Numbered from the stretch's first letter, positions 24,070-33,444 are shown. The stretch is DNA of 64,000 nucleotides from Streptomyces aurantiogriseus (GCF_014649375.1 NZ_BMSX01000036.1:1-64000), one strand, 5' to 3'. Numbers and translations are program-made. The notes: generated by a model from the letters alone, not told the origin.

Positions 24070-25413
24070 TCACTGGTCGAGGATCAGGTTGATCTGGTCG
24101 TTGGTCTCGTCGAGGCTGCTCACCGGCTTGCCGTTGCCGTAGATGGCCTCCATCTCGGGCTGCATGAGCGCCGTCACGTCGGCCGCGTAGTTGGTGATCG
24201 GGTAGGAGAAGGTACGGAAGGCCTTCTTGTCGGCCACGGGGTCGGTGAAGGCCGAGACGTCGAGGTCCTTCTTCTTGTAGGCGGCGATGGCGGCCTCGGT
24301 GCCGGCCGGAGTGGCGGGGAAGACGACCCCGTACTCGCCGACGACGGTCTGGCACTTGTCGGAGGCCAGGTACTCCACCCACTTGCGGGCGCCCGCCTTG
24401 TTCTTGGAGGCCTTGGTGATGGAGTCGGCGAGGCCGTTCATCATCGTGGCGCGCTTGCCGGTCGGGCCGACCGGGGTGAGGGCGGACTTGATGTCCCTGC
24501 CCTTGAAGCCGGCGTAGGTGGAGATCATCCAGGCGCCGTCGAAGGCGGCGGCGGCCTTGCCCGCGGCGACCTGCGTGTTGGCCTGGTTGGACTGGACGTT
24601 GTAGTCGGAGAAGGGGGCCAGGTAGCCCTTCTTCGCCAGCCCGAAGTACCACTTGATCACGGACTGGAAGGTCTTGCTGCCGTACTGGTACTTCGTGCCC
24701 CAGCGCGCCTTCTCCGTGTAGTTCCATCCGGCGGAGGCGGTGAACATGCTCCACTGCGTCTGGCCGTCGCCGTAGCCTCCGCCGTTGCTGGCCAGCCCGT
24801 ACACCTTGACGTGGTTCTTGTCGAAGCCCGGCTCGTCGCCCCGCTTGCCGTTCCGGTCGACGGTGAGGCGGGCGATGGCCTTCTCGAAGGTGCCGCCGTC
24901 CTCCGGGTTCCAGGAGAGGCTGTTCAGCTGCTCGGCGGTGAGACCGGCGGCCTTCGCCATCTTGTCGTTGTAGAAGAGCGCGACGGTGTCCCAGTCCTTG
25001 GGGGCGCCGTAGCGGTGGCCGTCCTGGCCGATCCAGTTCGCGGCGAGCCCCGGCTGGTAGGCGGACTCCTGGATGTCCAGGTCGTCGAGCGGCTCCAGCA
25101 CCTTCAGATCGGCGAACTGGCCGAACTTCTGGATGTGGTCGGTGAACACGTCCGGCTGGGTGCCCGCGATGAAGCCCGCGGTCAGCTTGGTCCAGTAGTC
25201 GCTCCAGCCCAGCTGGGTGATCCTGACCTTCAGCCCCGGGTTCTCCTTCTCGAACCCCTTCGCGCAGGCCTGGTAGGCGGGCAGCTGGTTGGCGTCCCAC
25301 AGCCAGTACGTCACCGTGTTCGCGGACGCCCCCGAGGAGCCGCCCTTCGCGCAGCCGGCCACCAGGGACAGGGTGAGCGCTCCGGCCAGCGCGGTCAGCG
25401 TACGAAGTCGCAT
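24070..25413 (-). CDS. sugar ABC transporter substrate-binding lipoprotein
   Basis: This is a 447-aa cluster-B/MalE-like protein. The lipobox is LVAGC, then GLKVRITQLGWSDYWTKL, a periplasmic-type binding fold with DVFTDHIQKFGQFADL, GLTAEQLNSLSWNPEDGGTF and the terminal KAGARKWVEYLAS region. It captures a carbohydrate outside the membrane and delivers it to the two permeases encoded just upstream. The specific sugar is unknown. No ATPase gene is in the operon, so a shared ATPase such as MsiK is inferred. Confidence 0.92.
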   Translation of the reverse strand: MRLRTLTALAGALTLSLVAGCAKGGSSGASANTVTYWLWDANQLPAYQACAKGFEKENPGLKVRITQLGWSDYWTKLTAGFIAGTQPDVFTDHIQKFGQFADLKVLEPLDDLDIQESAYQPGLAANWIGQDGHRYGAPKDWDTVALFYNDKMAKAAGLTAEQLNSLSWNPEDGGTFEKAIARLTVDRNGKRGDEPGFDKNHVKVYGLASNGGGYGDGQTQWSMFTASAGWNYTEKARWGTKYQYGSKTFQSVIKWYFGLAKKGYLAPFSDYNVQSNQANTQVAAGKAAAAFDGAWMISTYAGFKGRDIKSALTPVGPTGKRATMMNGLADSITKASKNKAGARKWVEYLASDKCQTVVGEYGVVFPATPAGTEAAIAAYKKKDLDVSAFTDPVADKKAFRTFSYPITNYAADVTALMQPEMEAIYGNGKPVSSLDETNDQINLILDQ

Positions 25414-25423
25414 CAGTGTTCCC

Positions 25424-26353
25424 TCACTTGATCCCGGTGAAGCCGATGGAGCTGACGATGCGGCGGGCGAAGCAGGCGAAGAGCACCAGCATCGGGAGCG
25501 CGGCGATCAGCGTCGCCGCGGTGAGCCCCGACCAGTCGACGCCGGTCGCCGGGGTCTGCGCCCGGAAGATCGCCAGCGCCACGGTCAGCACCCGCGAGCT
25601 GTCGCTGTAGGAGACCATCAGCGGCCAGAAGTAGTCGTTCCAGGAGGTGATGTACGTCAGCACGGACAGCGTGATGATCGGCGTCGACGCCATCGGCAGG
25701 ATCACCCGGAAGAAGATCTTGACCTTTCCGGCGCCGTCGAGCAGTGCCGCCTCCTCGACCTCCCGGGGCACGTTCATGAAGAACTGCCGCAGGAAGAACA
25801 CCGCGAACGGGGTCATGAAGAGGCTGGGCAGTGCGATCCCGAACAGCGTGTCCACCAGGTGCAGTTGCTTGATGAGCACGAAGTTCGGCAGCAGCGTGAA
25901 GATGGTCGGCACCATCAGCCCGGCCAGGAACAGGCCGAACACCTTGTCCCGGCCGCGCCAGCGCAACCGCGAGAAGGCGTACGCGGCCATCGCGGAGAAG
26001 AAGATCTGACAGCCGGTGATCAGCGTCGACACGATCACCGAGTTGAGCAGGTAGCGCCAGAAGTCGAGCCCGCCGCCCGCGCCGCCCTGCGCGATGGCCT
26101 CCTTCGCCGACTGCAGCCCGAGGGCCCGCTCGAAGCCGCTGCCGGTGAGGTCGGCCGGCAGCGGGTTGGTGGGGTCGGCGCCCAGGCCGGCGTTGGTGGA
26201 GAGCGCGGTGCGCAGGATCCAGTAGAACGGCAGCAGGGTGATGAGGACGATCAGGCCCATCACCGTCCAGGCGGCGGCCCGCCCGAGGGAGAACCTGCGC
26301 CGGACCGGGTGTACGGTCGGCGCCTTTGTCGGCGTAGCGGCCACAGCAGCCAT
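25424..26353 (-). CDS. sugar ABC transporter permease (MalG-like)
   Basis: A 309-aa membrane protein with about six helices. The MalG-type EAA loop is visible: EEAALLDGAGKVKIFFRVILPM, in which the Glu-Ala-Ala/Gly pattern contacts the ATPase. The preceding FAVFFLRQFFMNVP helix is also typical. ATG 26353 follows AGGGAG. It is the second gene of the operon, separated from the first permease by 18 bp and from the binding protein by 10 bp. Confidence 0.93.
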   Translation of the reverse strand: MAAVAATPTKAPTVHPVRRRFSLGRAAAWTVMGLIVLITLLPFYWILRTALSTNAGLGADPTNPLPADLTGSGFERALGLQSAKEAIAQGGAGGGLDFWRYLLNSVIVSTLITGCQIFFSAMAAYAFSRLRWRGRDKVFGLFLAGLMVPTIFTLLPNFVLIKQLHLVDTLFGIALPSLFMTPFAVFFLRQFFMNVPREVEEAALLDGAGKVKIFFRVILPMASTPIITLSVLTYITSWNDYFWPLMVSYSDSSRVLTVALAIFRAQTPATGVDWSGLTAATLIAALPMLVLFACFARRIVSSIGFTGIK

Positions 26354-26371
26354 GTCGGTGTCTCCCTTCCG

Positions 26372-27325
26372 TCAGCCGAGGTCGGTCTGGCCGGCCCGGG
26401 TGAGCCGGTACTGGAGGACGGTGATCGCGCTCAGTACGACCAGCAGGGCGACGGACATCGCGGAGGCGTAGCCGAACTGGAAGCGGCCGAAGGCGGAGCC
26501 GTAGATGTAGTACTGGAGCACGTTGGTCGCGTTCGCCGGACCGCCCGCGGTGGTCACCGCGACGGTGTCGAACACCTGGAACGACCCGATCACGGTCATG
26601 ATCAGCACAACGGCGAGCACCGGCCGCAGCAGCGGCATGGTGATCCGCCAGAACATCCGCCACTCGCTCGCGCCGTCGACCTTGGCCGCCTCGTACATGT
26701 CGTTGGGGATCGCCTGGAGACCCGCGAAGAGGAGGAGGGCGGTGTAGCCGACGTGCCGCCAGACGTTGATCAGGGCGATGGTGGGGATCGCCCAGGTGTC
26801 GTCGGCGAGGAAGGGGATGCGGTCGAAGCCGAGGGCGCTGATGATCTCGTTGCCGATGCCGAGCTGGGTGTCGAGGATCCACAGCCAGACGAGACCGGCG
26901 ACGACGTTCGACATCAGATACGGGGTGAGCACGATGCCCCGCAGCAGAGCCGACTGGGTCAGCCGCTGGAGGAGGACCGCGATGGCGAGCGCCGCGACCG
27001 TCTGGACGCCGATGTTGATGACGACATACTCGACGGTCACCGTCAACGAGCCCCAGAAGATCGGGTCGTTGACCATGCGGACGTAGTTGTCCAGGCCCAC
27101 CCACTCGGCCGGGGTCAGCAGGTTGAAGCGGGTGAAGCTCAGATAGATGCCCCGCACCGTCGGCCAGAGCAGGAACACCAGAAAGCCCAGCATCGCCGGC
27201 GCGATGAACACAGCCGCGAGGGCGCCGTCACCCCGGGTGCGGGCCCTGGCCTTCTTGGCCGGTGCCACGGCCCCGGCATCGCTCAGAGGCAGGCGGGATG
27301 GTGGGCTGCTGGAGGCGACGGTCAT
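26372..27325 (-). CDS. sugar ABC transporter permease (MalF-like)
   Basis: This is a 317-aa permease with six predicted helices. The EAA-loop is YEAAKVDGASEWRMFWRITM, followed by PLLRPVLAVVLIMTVIGSFQ. It is the first gene of the operon and lies 165 bp from the divergent ROK regulator. The N-terminal segment has Pro/Ala/Lys-rich cytosolic residues before the first helix (FIAPAMLGFLVFLLWPTVRG). It would form a heterodimer with the MalG-like permease. Confidence 0.93.
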   Translation of the reverse strand: MTVASSSPPSRLPLSDAGAVAPAKKARARTRGDGALAAVFIAPAMLGFLVFLLWPTVRGIYLSFTRFNLLTPAEWVGLDNYVRMVNDPIFWGSLTVTVEYVVINIGVQTVAALAIAVLLQRLTQSALLRGIVLTPYLMSNVVAGLVWLWILDTQLGIGNEIISALGFDRIPFLADDTWAIPTIALINVWRHVGYTALLLFAGLQAIPNDMYEAAKVDGASEWRMFWRITMPLLRPVLAVVLIMTVIGSFQVFDTVAVTTAGGPANATNVLQYYIYGSAFGRFQFGYASAMSVALLVVLSAITVLQYRLTRAGQTDLG

Positions 27326-27365
27326 CGGGGGGCTCCCTCATCGGCGGCTCGTCCTCAGACCACTT

Positions 27366-27395
27366 ACTTTTGAGGCGGAATAATTGTGGCGTCAA
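27366..27395 (-). promoter_or_regulatory. candidate promoter of the sugar importer operon
   Basis: On the minus strand TTGACG (27395-27390) is a good -35 element; a weak AAAAGT (27371-27366) sits 18 nt downstream. It lies about 40 bp before the MalF-like start in the divergent region shared with the ROK gene. Confidence 0.35.
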
Positions 27396-27490
27396 GAGGC
27401 CTGCACACATCTTTTCGAACGAGCAGATCACGCCATAGAGTGGTGCCGTTAGTTCCATGTCGAAAGAAATCTTGGGGGAGTCCGAGCTTC

Positions 27491-28651
27491 ATGACCACAC
27501 GGACCGCCAGTTGGCTGCCGCTCAGCCCCGGGGAACGCGCGGTGGCTCTCGAGGTGCTCGTGCACGGCCCGCTGTCCCGCAGCGAGATCGCCCGGCGCCT
27601 CAGCCTCTCGGCGGGAAGCCTCACCAGGCTGACCAAGCCCCTGCTCGAGTCGGGCCTCCTCGTCGAGGTCCCCGAGGGCGCCGCGCTCGCCGAGGTCCGA
27701 CAGGGCCGCCCGTCGCAGCCCCTCGACATCGTCGCCGAGTCCCGCTCCTTCGTGGGCTTCAAGATCACCGAGGACATGGTCTACGGCGTCGTCACCACCC
27801 TCCGGAGCGAGATCGTCACCCGGTACGACCGCCCGCTCACCACGCACGACCCGGACCGGGTCGCCGATCAGCTGGGCGAGATGACCGCCGAACTGGCCCG
27901 CGCGCACCCCGGGCTCGCGGGCATCGGCATCGGTGTGGGCGGCCTCGTCCAGGAGCGTGCCGTGGTCGGGGAGTCCCCCTTCCTGGAGTGGCGCGACGTG
28001 CGGCTGGCCGAACTCGTCGAGGAGCGCACCGGGTTGCCGGTGGTCGTCGAGAACGACGTCTCCGCCCTCGTCGAGGCCGAGACCTGGTTCGGCGCCGGCC
28101 GCGGCCTGGACCGCTTCGCCGTCCTCACCATCGGCGCGGGCATCGGCTACGGACTCGTCCTGGGCGGCACACGGGTGCCCTGCGCCGAGGAGGACCGCGG
28201 ATTCGGCCGCCACTGGATCGTGAACCCCAACGGCCCGCTCACCCCCGAGGGCGCCCGCGGCAGCGCGGTCTCCCTGCTGACCATCCCCAGCATCCGCTAC
28301 CAGGTCCAGGCCGCCACCGGCCGCGAGATGACGTACGAGGAGATCCTCGCCGGCGCCGCCGCGGGGGAACCCATGCCCGCCCGGGTCGTCGACGAGGCGG
28401 CGCGTGCCCTCGGCACACTGGTGGCGCAGATCTCCAACTTCGCCATGCCGCAGAAGATCCTGCTCGCCGGTGAAGGAGTCGGCCTGATGGAGGTGGCCGG
28501 AGCGACGGTGGAGGAGACCATCCGCGCGCACCGCCACCCGCTGGCCGCCCCGGTCCACCTGGAGACCAAGGTGTCGGACTTCCACGACTGGGCACGCGGC
28601 GCCGCGGTGCTGGCGATCCAGGTGCTGGTCCTGGGAACCGCGAAGGCGTAG
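27491..28651 (+). CDS. ROK-family transcriptional regulator
   Basis: The product is 386 aa. It has an N-terminal winged helix (ALEVLVHGPLSRSEIARRLS, LSAGSLTRLTKPLLESGLLV) and a ROK sugar-kinase-like domain (GIGIGVGGLV, VVVENDVSALVEAETWFG, TIGAGIGYGLVLGG). The usual zinc-binding CxxCGxxGC motif is not seen; the region reads RHWIVNPNGPLTPEG. It probably represses the divergent sugar importer/dehydrogenase operon and is released by a sugar. Start ATG 27491 follows GGGGGAG; longer readings upstream are not family-like. Confidence 0.9.
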   Translation: MTTRTASWLPLSPGERAVALEVLVHGPLSRSEIARRLSLSAGSLTRLTKPLLESGLLVEVPEGAALAEVRQGRPSQPLDIVAESRSFVGFKITEDMVYGVVTTLRSEIVTRYDRPLTTHDPDRVADQLGEMTAELARAHPGLAGIGIGVGGLVQERAVVGESPFLEWRDVRLAELVEERTGLPVVVENDVSALVEAETWFGAGRGLDRFAVLTIGAGIGYGLVLGGTRVPCAEEDRGFGRHWIVNPNGPLTPEGARGSAVSLLTIPSIRYQVQAATGREMTYEEILAGAAAGEPMPARVVDEAARALGTLVAQISNFAMPQKILLAGEGVGLMEVAGATVEETIRAHRHPLAAPVHLETKVSDFHDWARGAAVLAIQVLVLGTAKA

Positions 28652-28689
28652 CGGAGAGCGCCGCCCCGCGCCGGCAACGCGCACGGGAG

Positions 28690-28716
28690 CGCCCCCAGGT
28701 CGGTGACCTGGGGGCG
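28690..28716. terminator. hairpin between ROK and PAD genes
   Basis: Perfect 12-bp arms (28690-28701 and 28705-28716) with a 3-nt loop separate the convergent ROK and PAD genes. Confidence 0.9.
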
Positions 28717-28742
28717 GCCGGCTGCCGTCCGGGACGGTCCGG

Positions 28743-30680
28743 TTACGGCTTCCACCAGGCGGCGGAGGCGTCGCGCAGGGTGTTGGTGCCGCAGTGGATC
28801 TCGCCCATGCCGAGGTGGTACGTGTACCAGTCGTCGACGTACGACACCTTCAGGCCGGCGCGGGTGTACGCGGCGGTGACGGCCTCGGTGAAGATGTCCT
28901 TGCCGCCGATGACGGGACCCCACTGGCGCGGGGCGAGGTAGCGGTCGCGGGAGAGCAGGATGCCGTTGACGGCGCCGGGGACGTACGCGCTGGTCATGAC
29001 AGTCCCGGGAGCCTGTGCGGCGAAGGGGGCGCCCGCAGTGGTCCGGTTGCCGTCACGGCCCAGGAGCCGCTGCTGGCCGTACTGCTCGGCGGCCTCCGGG
29101 TCGGCGCTGCCGCCGAGGCGGCGGAGCAGCGGCACGCGAGTGCCCTCGTCGCCCATCTCGGTGCCCCGGGTGTAGAGGGCGGGCACCCGGACGATCTCCT
29201 CGTCGGTGACGCCCGTCTCCCGCTTGAGGACCTCCAGGTTGGCCGCGATCTTCTCGGCGGCCATCGTGTTGTCGGACAGCAGGTACCGGGAGGCGAGCGC
29301 CTGGTCGACGGTCTCCCTGGGAGCACCCACACCGTCGAAGCCGGGCACGGAGAACATCTTCGTGGCGCCGTGACCGTCGCGCTGCGCGTCCTTCAGCAGC
29401 CGCACACCGGCCTCCGGGTCGGCGACGCCGATGCGCCAGCCGCGCGGGGTGTCGGCCGGCAGGAACTGGACGAACTCGTCGACATGGCCGACATGCAGCC
29501 ACGAGGTGTCCAGCAGCAGCGGGTCCTGCAGCCCCTGGGACTTGAGCAGGGTGCGTATCTCCTGCGAGGGGCGTATCCCGCTGCCGTCCTTGCGCTCGCC
29601 CATGATGATCCGTCCGGCGGGAAACGCCCGGCCGTTGTGCGTGTAGGGCGGGATGGTCTCCAGGTTCCCGTAGGAGTTGAGGGTCTCCCAGCCCTGCATG
29701 TCCCGGCCCTTGGCCTGCACGACGCCGATGTCCGGGCCGCGCAGCTTCTCGTAGAGCTCCCGGCCCGCTTCCCGGTCCTGGGCGGAGCGCAGCATCACGC
29801 GCATCGTCCGCAGGCGTCCGTCCGGGCCGGTCATGGAGAGGTAGGCCGGTTCGACGAAGTCCTGGGCCCAGATGTCGCCGTACTTCTCGAAGGTCACCAG
29901 CGGCTTGGTGATGCCGGCCTGCCGGGCCTCCTTCTCCAGGGTGGTGACGAACGTCCGCTGGCGCTTGGCCCAGGGGTCGTTGCCACCGATCTTGGTGACC
30001 AGCAACTGCTGGGTGTTCTGCAGGGCGTGGTGGGTGAGCAGCGGGGCGGCCCGGAGAGTGACGGTGTCGGAGGCGGTGCCGGCGGAGGAGGTCACCTTGA
30101 GCCGGATGACCGCGCGACCGTCCCACTTGGCGCTGTCGCGGATCACGTCCTTGCCCTCGACGCCGAACTCGACGCCGGAGCGCAGCTCGGCCCGCGTCAG
30201 CCGAGTCTGCGAAGTGACGGGTGTCCAGGCACCTTTGCGGTTGACGAAGACCCTGGTCTGCGCGGCCCCCGTGGTCACCTCGACGCTGCCCTTGGCGTCG
30301 GAGGGCAGGTTCCTCATCGGCACCGAGCGGACCCGGGCCAGGTCCGCGGCGTCGGCCCGGCCGTTGACCTTCGTGTCCGAGGCGTCGTTGCAGGCGGCCA
30401 ACTGGGCATCGGTGAGCGGGCGTCCGCCGGGCCCGGTGGTCGGGCACCGCTTGCTGTCGTCGTCGATGTTGGGCAGGAAGACCGCCCCCCGTCCGACGGA
30501 CCAGGTGTCCTCGCCGGCCGTGTCGGTGCCACCGGTGAAGTCGACCCGGCCGTCGCGGTCGACGTCCGCCCTCAGGTCGACGCGGAGCGGCTCCTCCGCG
30601 TACGCCAGGACCGGGGGTGTCAGCACCGCTCCCGTCGCGGTGAGGGCGACTACCACCCGTCCAGCGTGTCTTTTACGCAC
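28743..30680 (-). CDS. secreted protein-arginine deiminase (PAD) family protein
   Basis: The 645-aa product has a signal peptide (basic VRKRHAGR, hydrophobic core, cleavage near LAYAEEP). A middle domain begins with a calcium-binding-like DVDRDGRVDF and a WSVGRGAVFLPNIDDD segment resembling the PAD_M domain of vertebrate PADs. The C-terminal catalytic domain has all expected residues: Asp269 (DIWAQDF), His399 and Asp401 (HVGHVDE) and Cys630 (IHCGTN). It should convert peptidyl-arginine to citrulline outside the cell, probably Ca2+-dependent. GTG 30680 follows AAAGGA. The gene is monocistronic and divergent from a metallophosphoesterase. Confidence 0.88.
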   Translation of the reverse strand: MRKRHAGRVVVALTATGAVLTPPVLAYAEEPLRVDLRADVDRDGRVDFTGGTDTAGEDTWSVGRGAVFLPNIDDDSKRCPTTGPGGRPLTDAQLAACNDASDTKVNGRADAADLARVRSVPMRNLPSDAKGSVEVTTGAAQTRVFVNRKGAWTPVTSQTRLTRAELRSGVEFGVEGKDVIRDSAKWDGRAVIRLKVTSSAGTASDTVTLRAAPLLTHHALQNTQQLLVTKIGGNDPWAKRQRTFVTTLEKEARQAGITKPLVTFEKYGDIWAQDFVEPAYLSMTGPDGRLRTMRVMLRSAQDREAGRELYEKLRGPDIGVVQAKGRDMQGWETLNSYGNLETIPPYTHNGRAFPAGRIIMGERKDGSGIRPSQEIRTLLKSQGLQDPLLLDTSWLHVGHVDEFVQFLPADTPRGWRIGVADPEAGVRLLKDAQRDGHGATKMFSVPGFDGVGAPRETVDQALASRYLLSDNTMAAEKIAANLEVLKRETGVTDEEIVRVPALYTRGTEMGDEGTRVPLLRRLGGSADPEAAEQYGQQRLLGRDGNRTTAGAPFAAQAPGTVMTSAYVPGAVNGILLSRDRYLAPRQWGPVIGGKDIFTEAVTAAYTRAGLKVSYVDDWYTYHLGMGEIHCGTNTLRDASAAWWKP

Positions 30681-30820
30681 ATCGCGTCCTTTCGTTCCGT
30701 GCGGTGGTCCCCCGTTGAGGAGGAAGAGGCGGAACGGGCGCTGTGCGTTGGCTGTGGGAACGAAGTCGTTCGGCCGCCGCCGATCATCGGCCCGCGTCCG
30801 GGCGGTCCTGGATCGGTTGC

Positions 30821-30826
30821 TACGGT
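30821..30826 (+). promoter_or_regulatory. -10 box of a probable leaderless promoter
   Basis: TACGGT ends exactly 6 nt before the GTG at 30833, and no ribosome binding site is present. Confidence 0.45.
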
Positions 30827-30832
30827 GCAGCG

Positions 30833-32338
30833 GTGTCTGACTCCTCACGTGACACCGCCGAGGGCGCCGGCTGGGGCGGCGCCGACCGAGGCGGGTACCG
30901 GCAGTTGATGCCCGGCAGGGTCCAGAAGATCTCGTGGCTGGATCCCAGGATGCTGTGGGCCGCGCGCAACGGTGTGCTGGCGTCCTGGTTCGGGGATCCC
31001 ACGGGCCGTACGCGCGCCCGTTGGGTGGCGCAGCGGGCGGCGGCCGGGGCGCCCGCCGACAAGGTGATCCGGCGTTCGGACCCGGACCGCTTCTCCTTCA
31101 TGGTCATCGGTGACACCGGGGAGGGCGACGATCCCCAGTACGCGGTGGTGCCGGGCTTTCTGAAGGTGGGTCAGGACACGCGGTTCGCCGTCCTGGCCAG
31201 TGACGTGATCTACCCCGTCGGCAGCGCGGACGACTATGACGGCAAGTTCTTCCGGCCGTACCAGGACTACCGGGCGCCGATCTACGCGATACCGGGGAAC
31301 CACGACTGGTACGAGGATCTCGGCGGGTTCATGCGCGTCTTCTGCGACGATGCCCCGCCGCTGCCCGCCGAGCCCTCCCCGCGCCCTCTCACCCGTGCCT
31401 GGCTGCGCTCACTGCTGTGGCACCGGGCCCGCGCCGGTGACGGTCAACGCCTCGACGAGGCACGGACGTTGCGCTCCGCGCAGTCCCAGCAGGCCGTGCA
31501 GCCGGGCCCGTACTGGGCGATCGACTCCGGTCCGGTGCGGATCATCGGCATCGACACGGGCCTGCTGGGCACCCTGGACGCCGAACAGGGCGCTTGGCTG
31601 CGCGAGGTGTCGAAGGGGCCGCGCCCGAAGATCCTGATCACCGGCTCGCCGCTGTACGTGGACGGCGAGCACCACCCGTGTGCCATCGAGGGCGGCGGCA
31701 CGGTCGACGAGATCGTGCGCGACCCGGAGCACCGGTATGTCGCGGCGATCGGCGGCGACATCCACAACTACCAGCGGTATCCGGTGCGTCTGGAGGACGG
31801 GCGCACCCTGCAATACGTCGTGTCGGGCGGCGGCGGGGCGTTCATGCACGCCACGCACACCATTGCGCGAGTCGACGTCGGCGGCGTGAGCGAGGCCGAC
31901 TTCCGCTGCTATCCGCTGCGCGGCGACTCCCTCGCCTTCTACAGCCGGCTGTACGGCCGCCGGCTGCGGATGCGCCGTTTCTTCACACTCACCGAGGCCG
32001 AGGCCACGGCCGTGATCGCCGAGCGGCTGGGTATCCCGCCGACCCGGACGCCGGGCGGCGAGGTGCGGCTCACGCGGCGGATCCGGCTGGTCGCCAGTCT
32101 GCTCGGGGCCGGGCGCCGCCCCGACCGCACCGCACGCTTCCGCCTCCCCGTACGCAAGATCTACACGCAGCTGTTCTCGCCGAGTTCAGCGACCTACAGC
32201 CCGCCGTTCTTCAAGTGCTTCCTGCGCCTGGACGTGAGCCCGGAGCGTGTCCGGCTGCGCTGCTACGCGGCCACCGGCAACCGCGCGCAGGAACTGGACC
32301 CGCCGGTCGAGGACGAGGTCACCATCCCCCTGGTCTGA
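30833..32338 (+). CDS. metallophosphoesterase (calcineurin-like)
   Basis: This encodes about 501 aa. Metal-binding motifs of the calcineurin superfamily are present: FMVIGDTGEGDD, IPGNHDW (GNHD box) and a later GGDIHNYQR (GxxH). The second motif, usually GDxxY, reads ASDVIYPVGS, with an Asp available. The protein seems cytosolic, since no signal peptide is seen. The C-terminal third (from about residue 350) is an additional beta-rich region of unknown function. GTG 30833 is chosen because similarity starts there; it is probably leaderless. The substrate is unknown. Confidence 0.85.
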   Translation: MSDSSRDTAEGAGWGGADRGGYRQLMPGRVQKISWLDPRMLWAARNGVLASWFGDPTGRTRARWVAQRAAAGAPADKVIRRSDPDRFSFMVIGDTGEGDDPQYAVVPGFLKVGQDTRFAVLASDVIYPVGSADDYDGKFFRPYQDYRAPIYAIPGNHDWYEDLGGFMRVFCDDAPPLPAEPSPRPLTRAWLRSLLWHRARAGDGQRLDEARTLRSAQSQQAVQPGPYWAIDSGPVRIIGIDTGLLGTLDAEQGAWLREVSKGPRPKILITGSPLYVDGEHHPCAIEGGGTVDEIVRDPEHRYVAAIGGDIHNYQRYPVRLEDGRTLQYVVSGGGGAFMHATHTIARVDVGGVSEADFRCYPLRGDSLAFYSRLYGRRLRMRRFFTLTEAEATAVIAERLGIPPTRTPGGEVRLTRRIRLVASLLGAGRRPDRTARFRLPVRKIYTQLFSPSSATYSPPFFKCFLRLDVSPERVRLRCYAATGNRAQELDPPVEDEVTIPLV

Positions 32339-32406
32339 CCGGCCCTGCGACAATCACGGCAGAACCGGTGTACGGCGGTGCGCGCCGTCGATCGTTGGAG
32401 GAGCCC

Positions 32407-33444
32407 ATGCCGTCCGCCTCACGCCCGCTGCGCAAGCTGGGCTTCCTCACGATCGGTCTGTTCGACGGGGCCGATCCGCGCCGGGGACACGAGACCACGC
32501 TGGAGATCATCGAGCTGGGCGAGCGCCTCGGCTTCGACAGCGCGTGGGTGCGCCATCAGCATCTCCAGTACGGCATCTCCTCCCCCGTCGCCGTCCTGGC
32601 GGCGGCCTCGCAGCGCACGAGCCGTATCGAGCTGGGCACCGCGGTGATCCCGCTGGGCTGGGAGAACCCGCTGCGGCTGGCGGAGGATCTGGCGACGGTG
32701 GACATCCTGTCCGGTGGACGGCTCAACCCGGGGGTGAGCGTCGGCCCGCCCATGCACTACGACCAGGTCAAGCAGGCCCTCTACCCGGACACGGCCGAAG
32801 CCGAGGACTTCGGGTACGGGCGGGTGCGGCGGCTGCTGGACCTGGTGCGGGGTGAGCCGGCCACCGACTTCGGTGGCGTCGAGGGGTTCGAAGTGTTCTC
32901 AAACCGGGTGCAGCCGCATTCCCCGGGCCTGGGCAGCCGTATGTGGTACGGCGGGGGCAGCCTGAGCTCGGCGCGGTGGGCCGGCGAGCACGGCATGAAC
33001 TTCCTCACCAGCAGCGTCGTCAAGGCCGAAGATCCGGACGCCGCCGGGGACTTCGCGGACATCCAGCTGTCCCACATCCGCGCCTTCCGCGCCGCCCATC
33101 CCGACGGGGAGGCTGCCCGCGTCTCCCAGGGCCTGGTCGTCATCCCGACCGACTCCGCCTCGCCCGAACAGCGCGCGAAGTACGAGGAGTTCGCCGCCGA
33201 GCGCCTGCCGCGGACACAGTCCCCGCAGGGTCCGGCGCGTCTGCTGTTCGCGCCGGACCTGGTCGGCACCTCGGACGAGATCGCCGAACGCCTGCACGCG
33301 CACGCCGCGTTCCGCGAGGTGGACGAGGTGGCGTTCGCGCTGCCGTTCACCTTCGAGCACGAGGACTACGTGCAGATACTCACCGACATGGCGACGAAGC
33401 TGGGGCCGGCGCTGGGTCGGCGGCCCGGAGCGGGAGACCGATGA
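32407..33444 (+). CDS. LLM-class flavin-dependent oxidoreductase (luciferase-like)
   Basis: This is a 345-aa bacterial luciferase-like TIM barrel. Signature parts are KLGFLTIGLFDGADP, LGFDSAWVRHQH, RIELGTAVIPLGWENPLRLAEDLATVDILSGGRLNPGVS and GMNFLTSSVV. It would use reduced flavin (FMN or F420) to oxidise an unknown substrate. The start ATG has GGAGGAG 3 nt upstream. It is 68 bp after the metallophosphoesterase on the same strand and could be co-transcribed. Confidence 0.9.
   Translation: MPSASRPLRKLGFLTIGLFDGADPRRGHETTLEIIELGERLGFDSAWVRHQHLQYGISSPVAVLAAASQRTSRIELGTAVIPLGWENPLRLAEDLATVDILSGGRLNPGVSVGPPMHYDQVKQALYPDTAEAEDFGYGRVRRLLDLVRGEPATDFGGVEGFEVFSNRVQPHSPGLGSRMWYGGGSLSSARWAGEHGMNFLTSSVVKAEDPDAAGDFADIQLSHIRAFRAAHPDGEAARVSQGLVVIPTDSASPEQRAKYEEFAAERLPRTQSPQGPARLLFAPDLVGTSDEIAERLHAHAAFREVDEVAFALPFTFEHEDYVQILTDMATKLGPALGRRPGAGDR

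Noticed and set aside
22853..25300. single 815-codon protein spanning two genes
   Set aside because: The upstream part is an out-of-frame reading of the sugar-binding protein; only the Gfo/Idh part is real, starting at 24055.
25289..27373. 694-codon plus-strand frame rich in Arg, His, Gln and Asp
   Set aside because: It is antisense to two well-supported permeases and part of the binding-protein gene.
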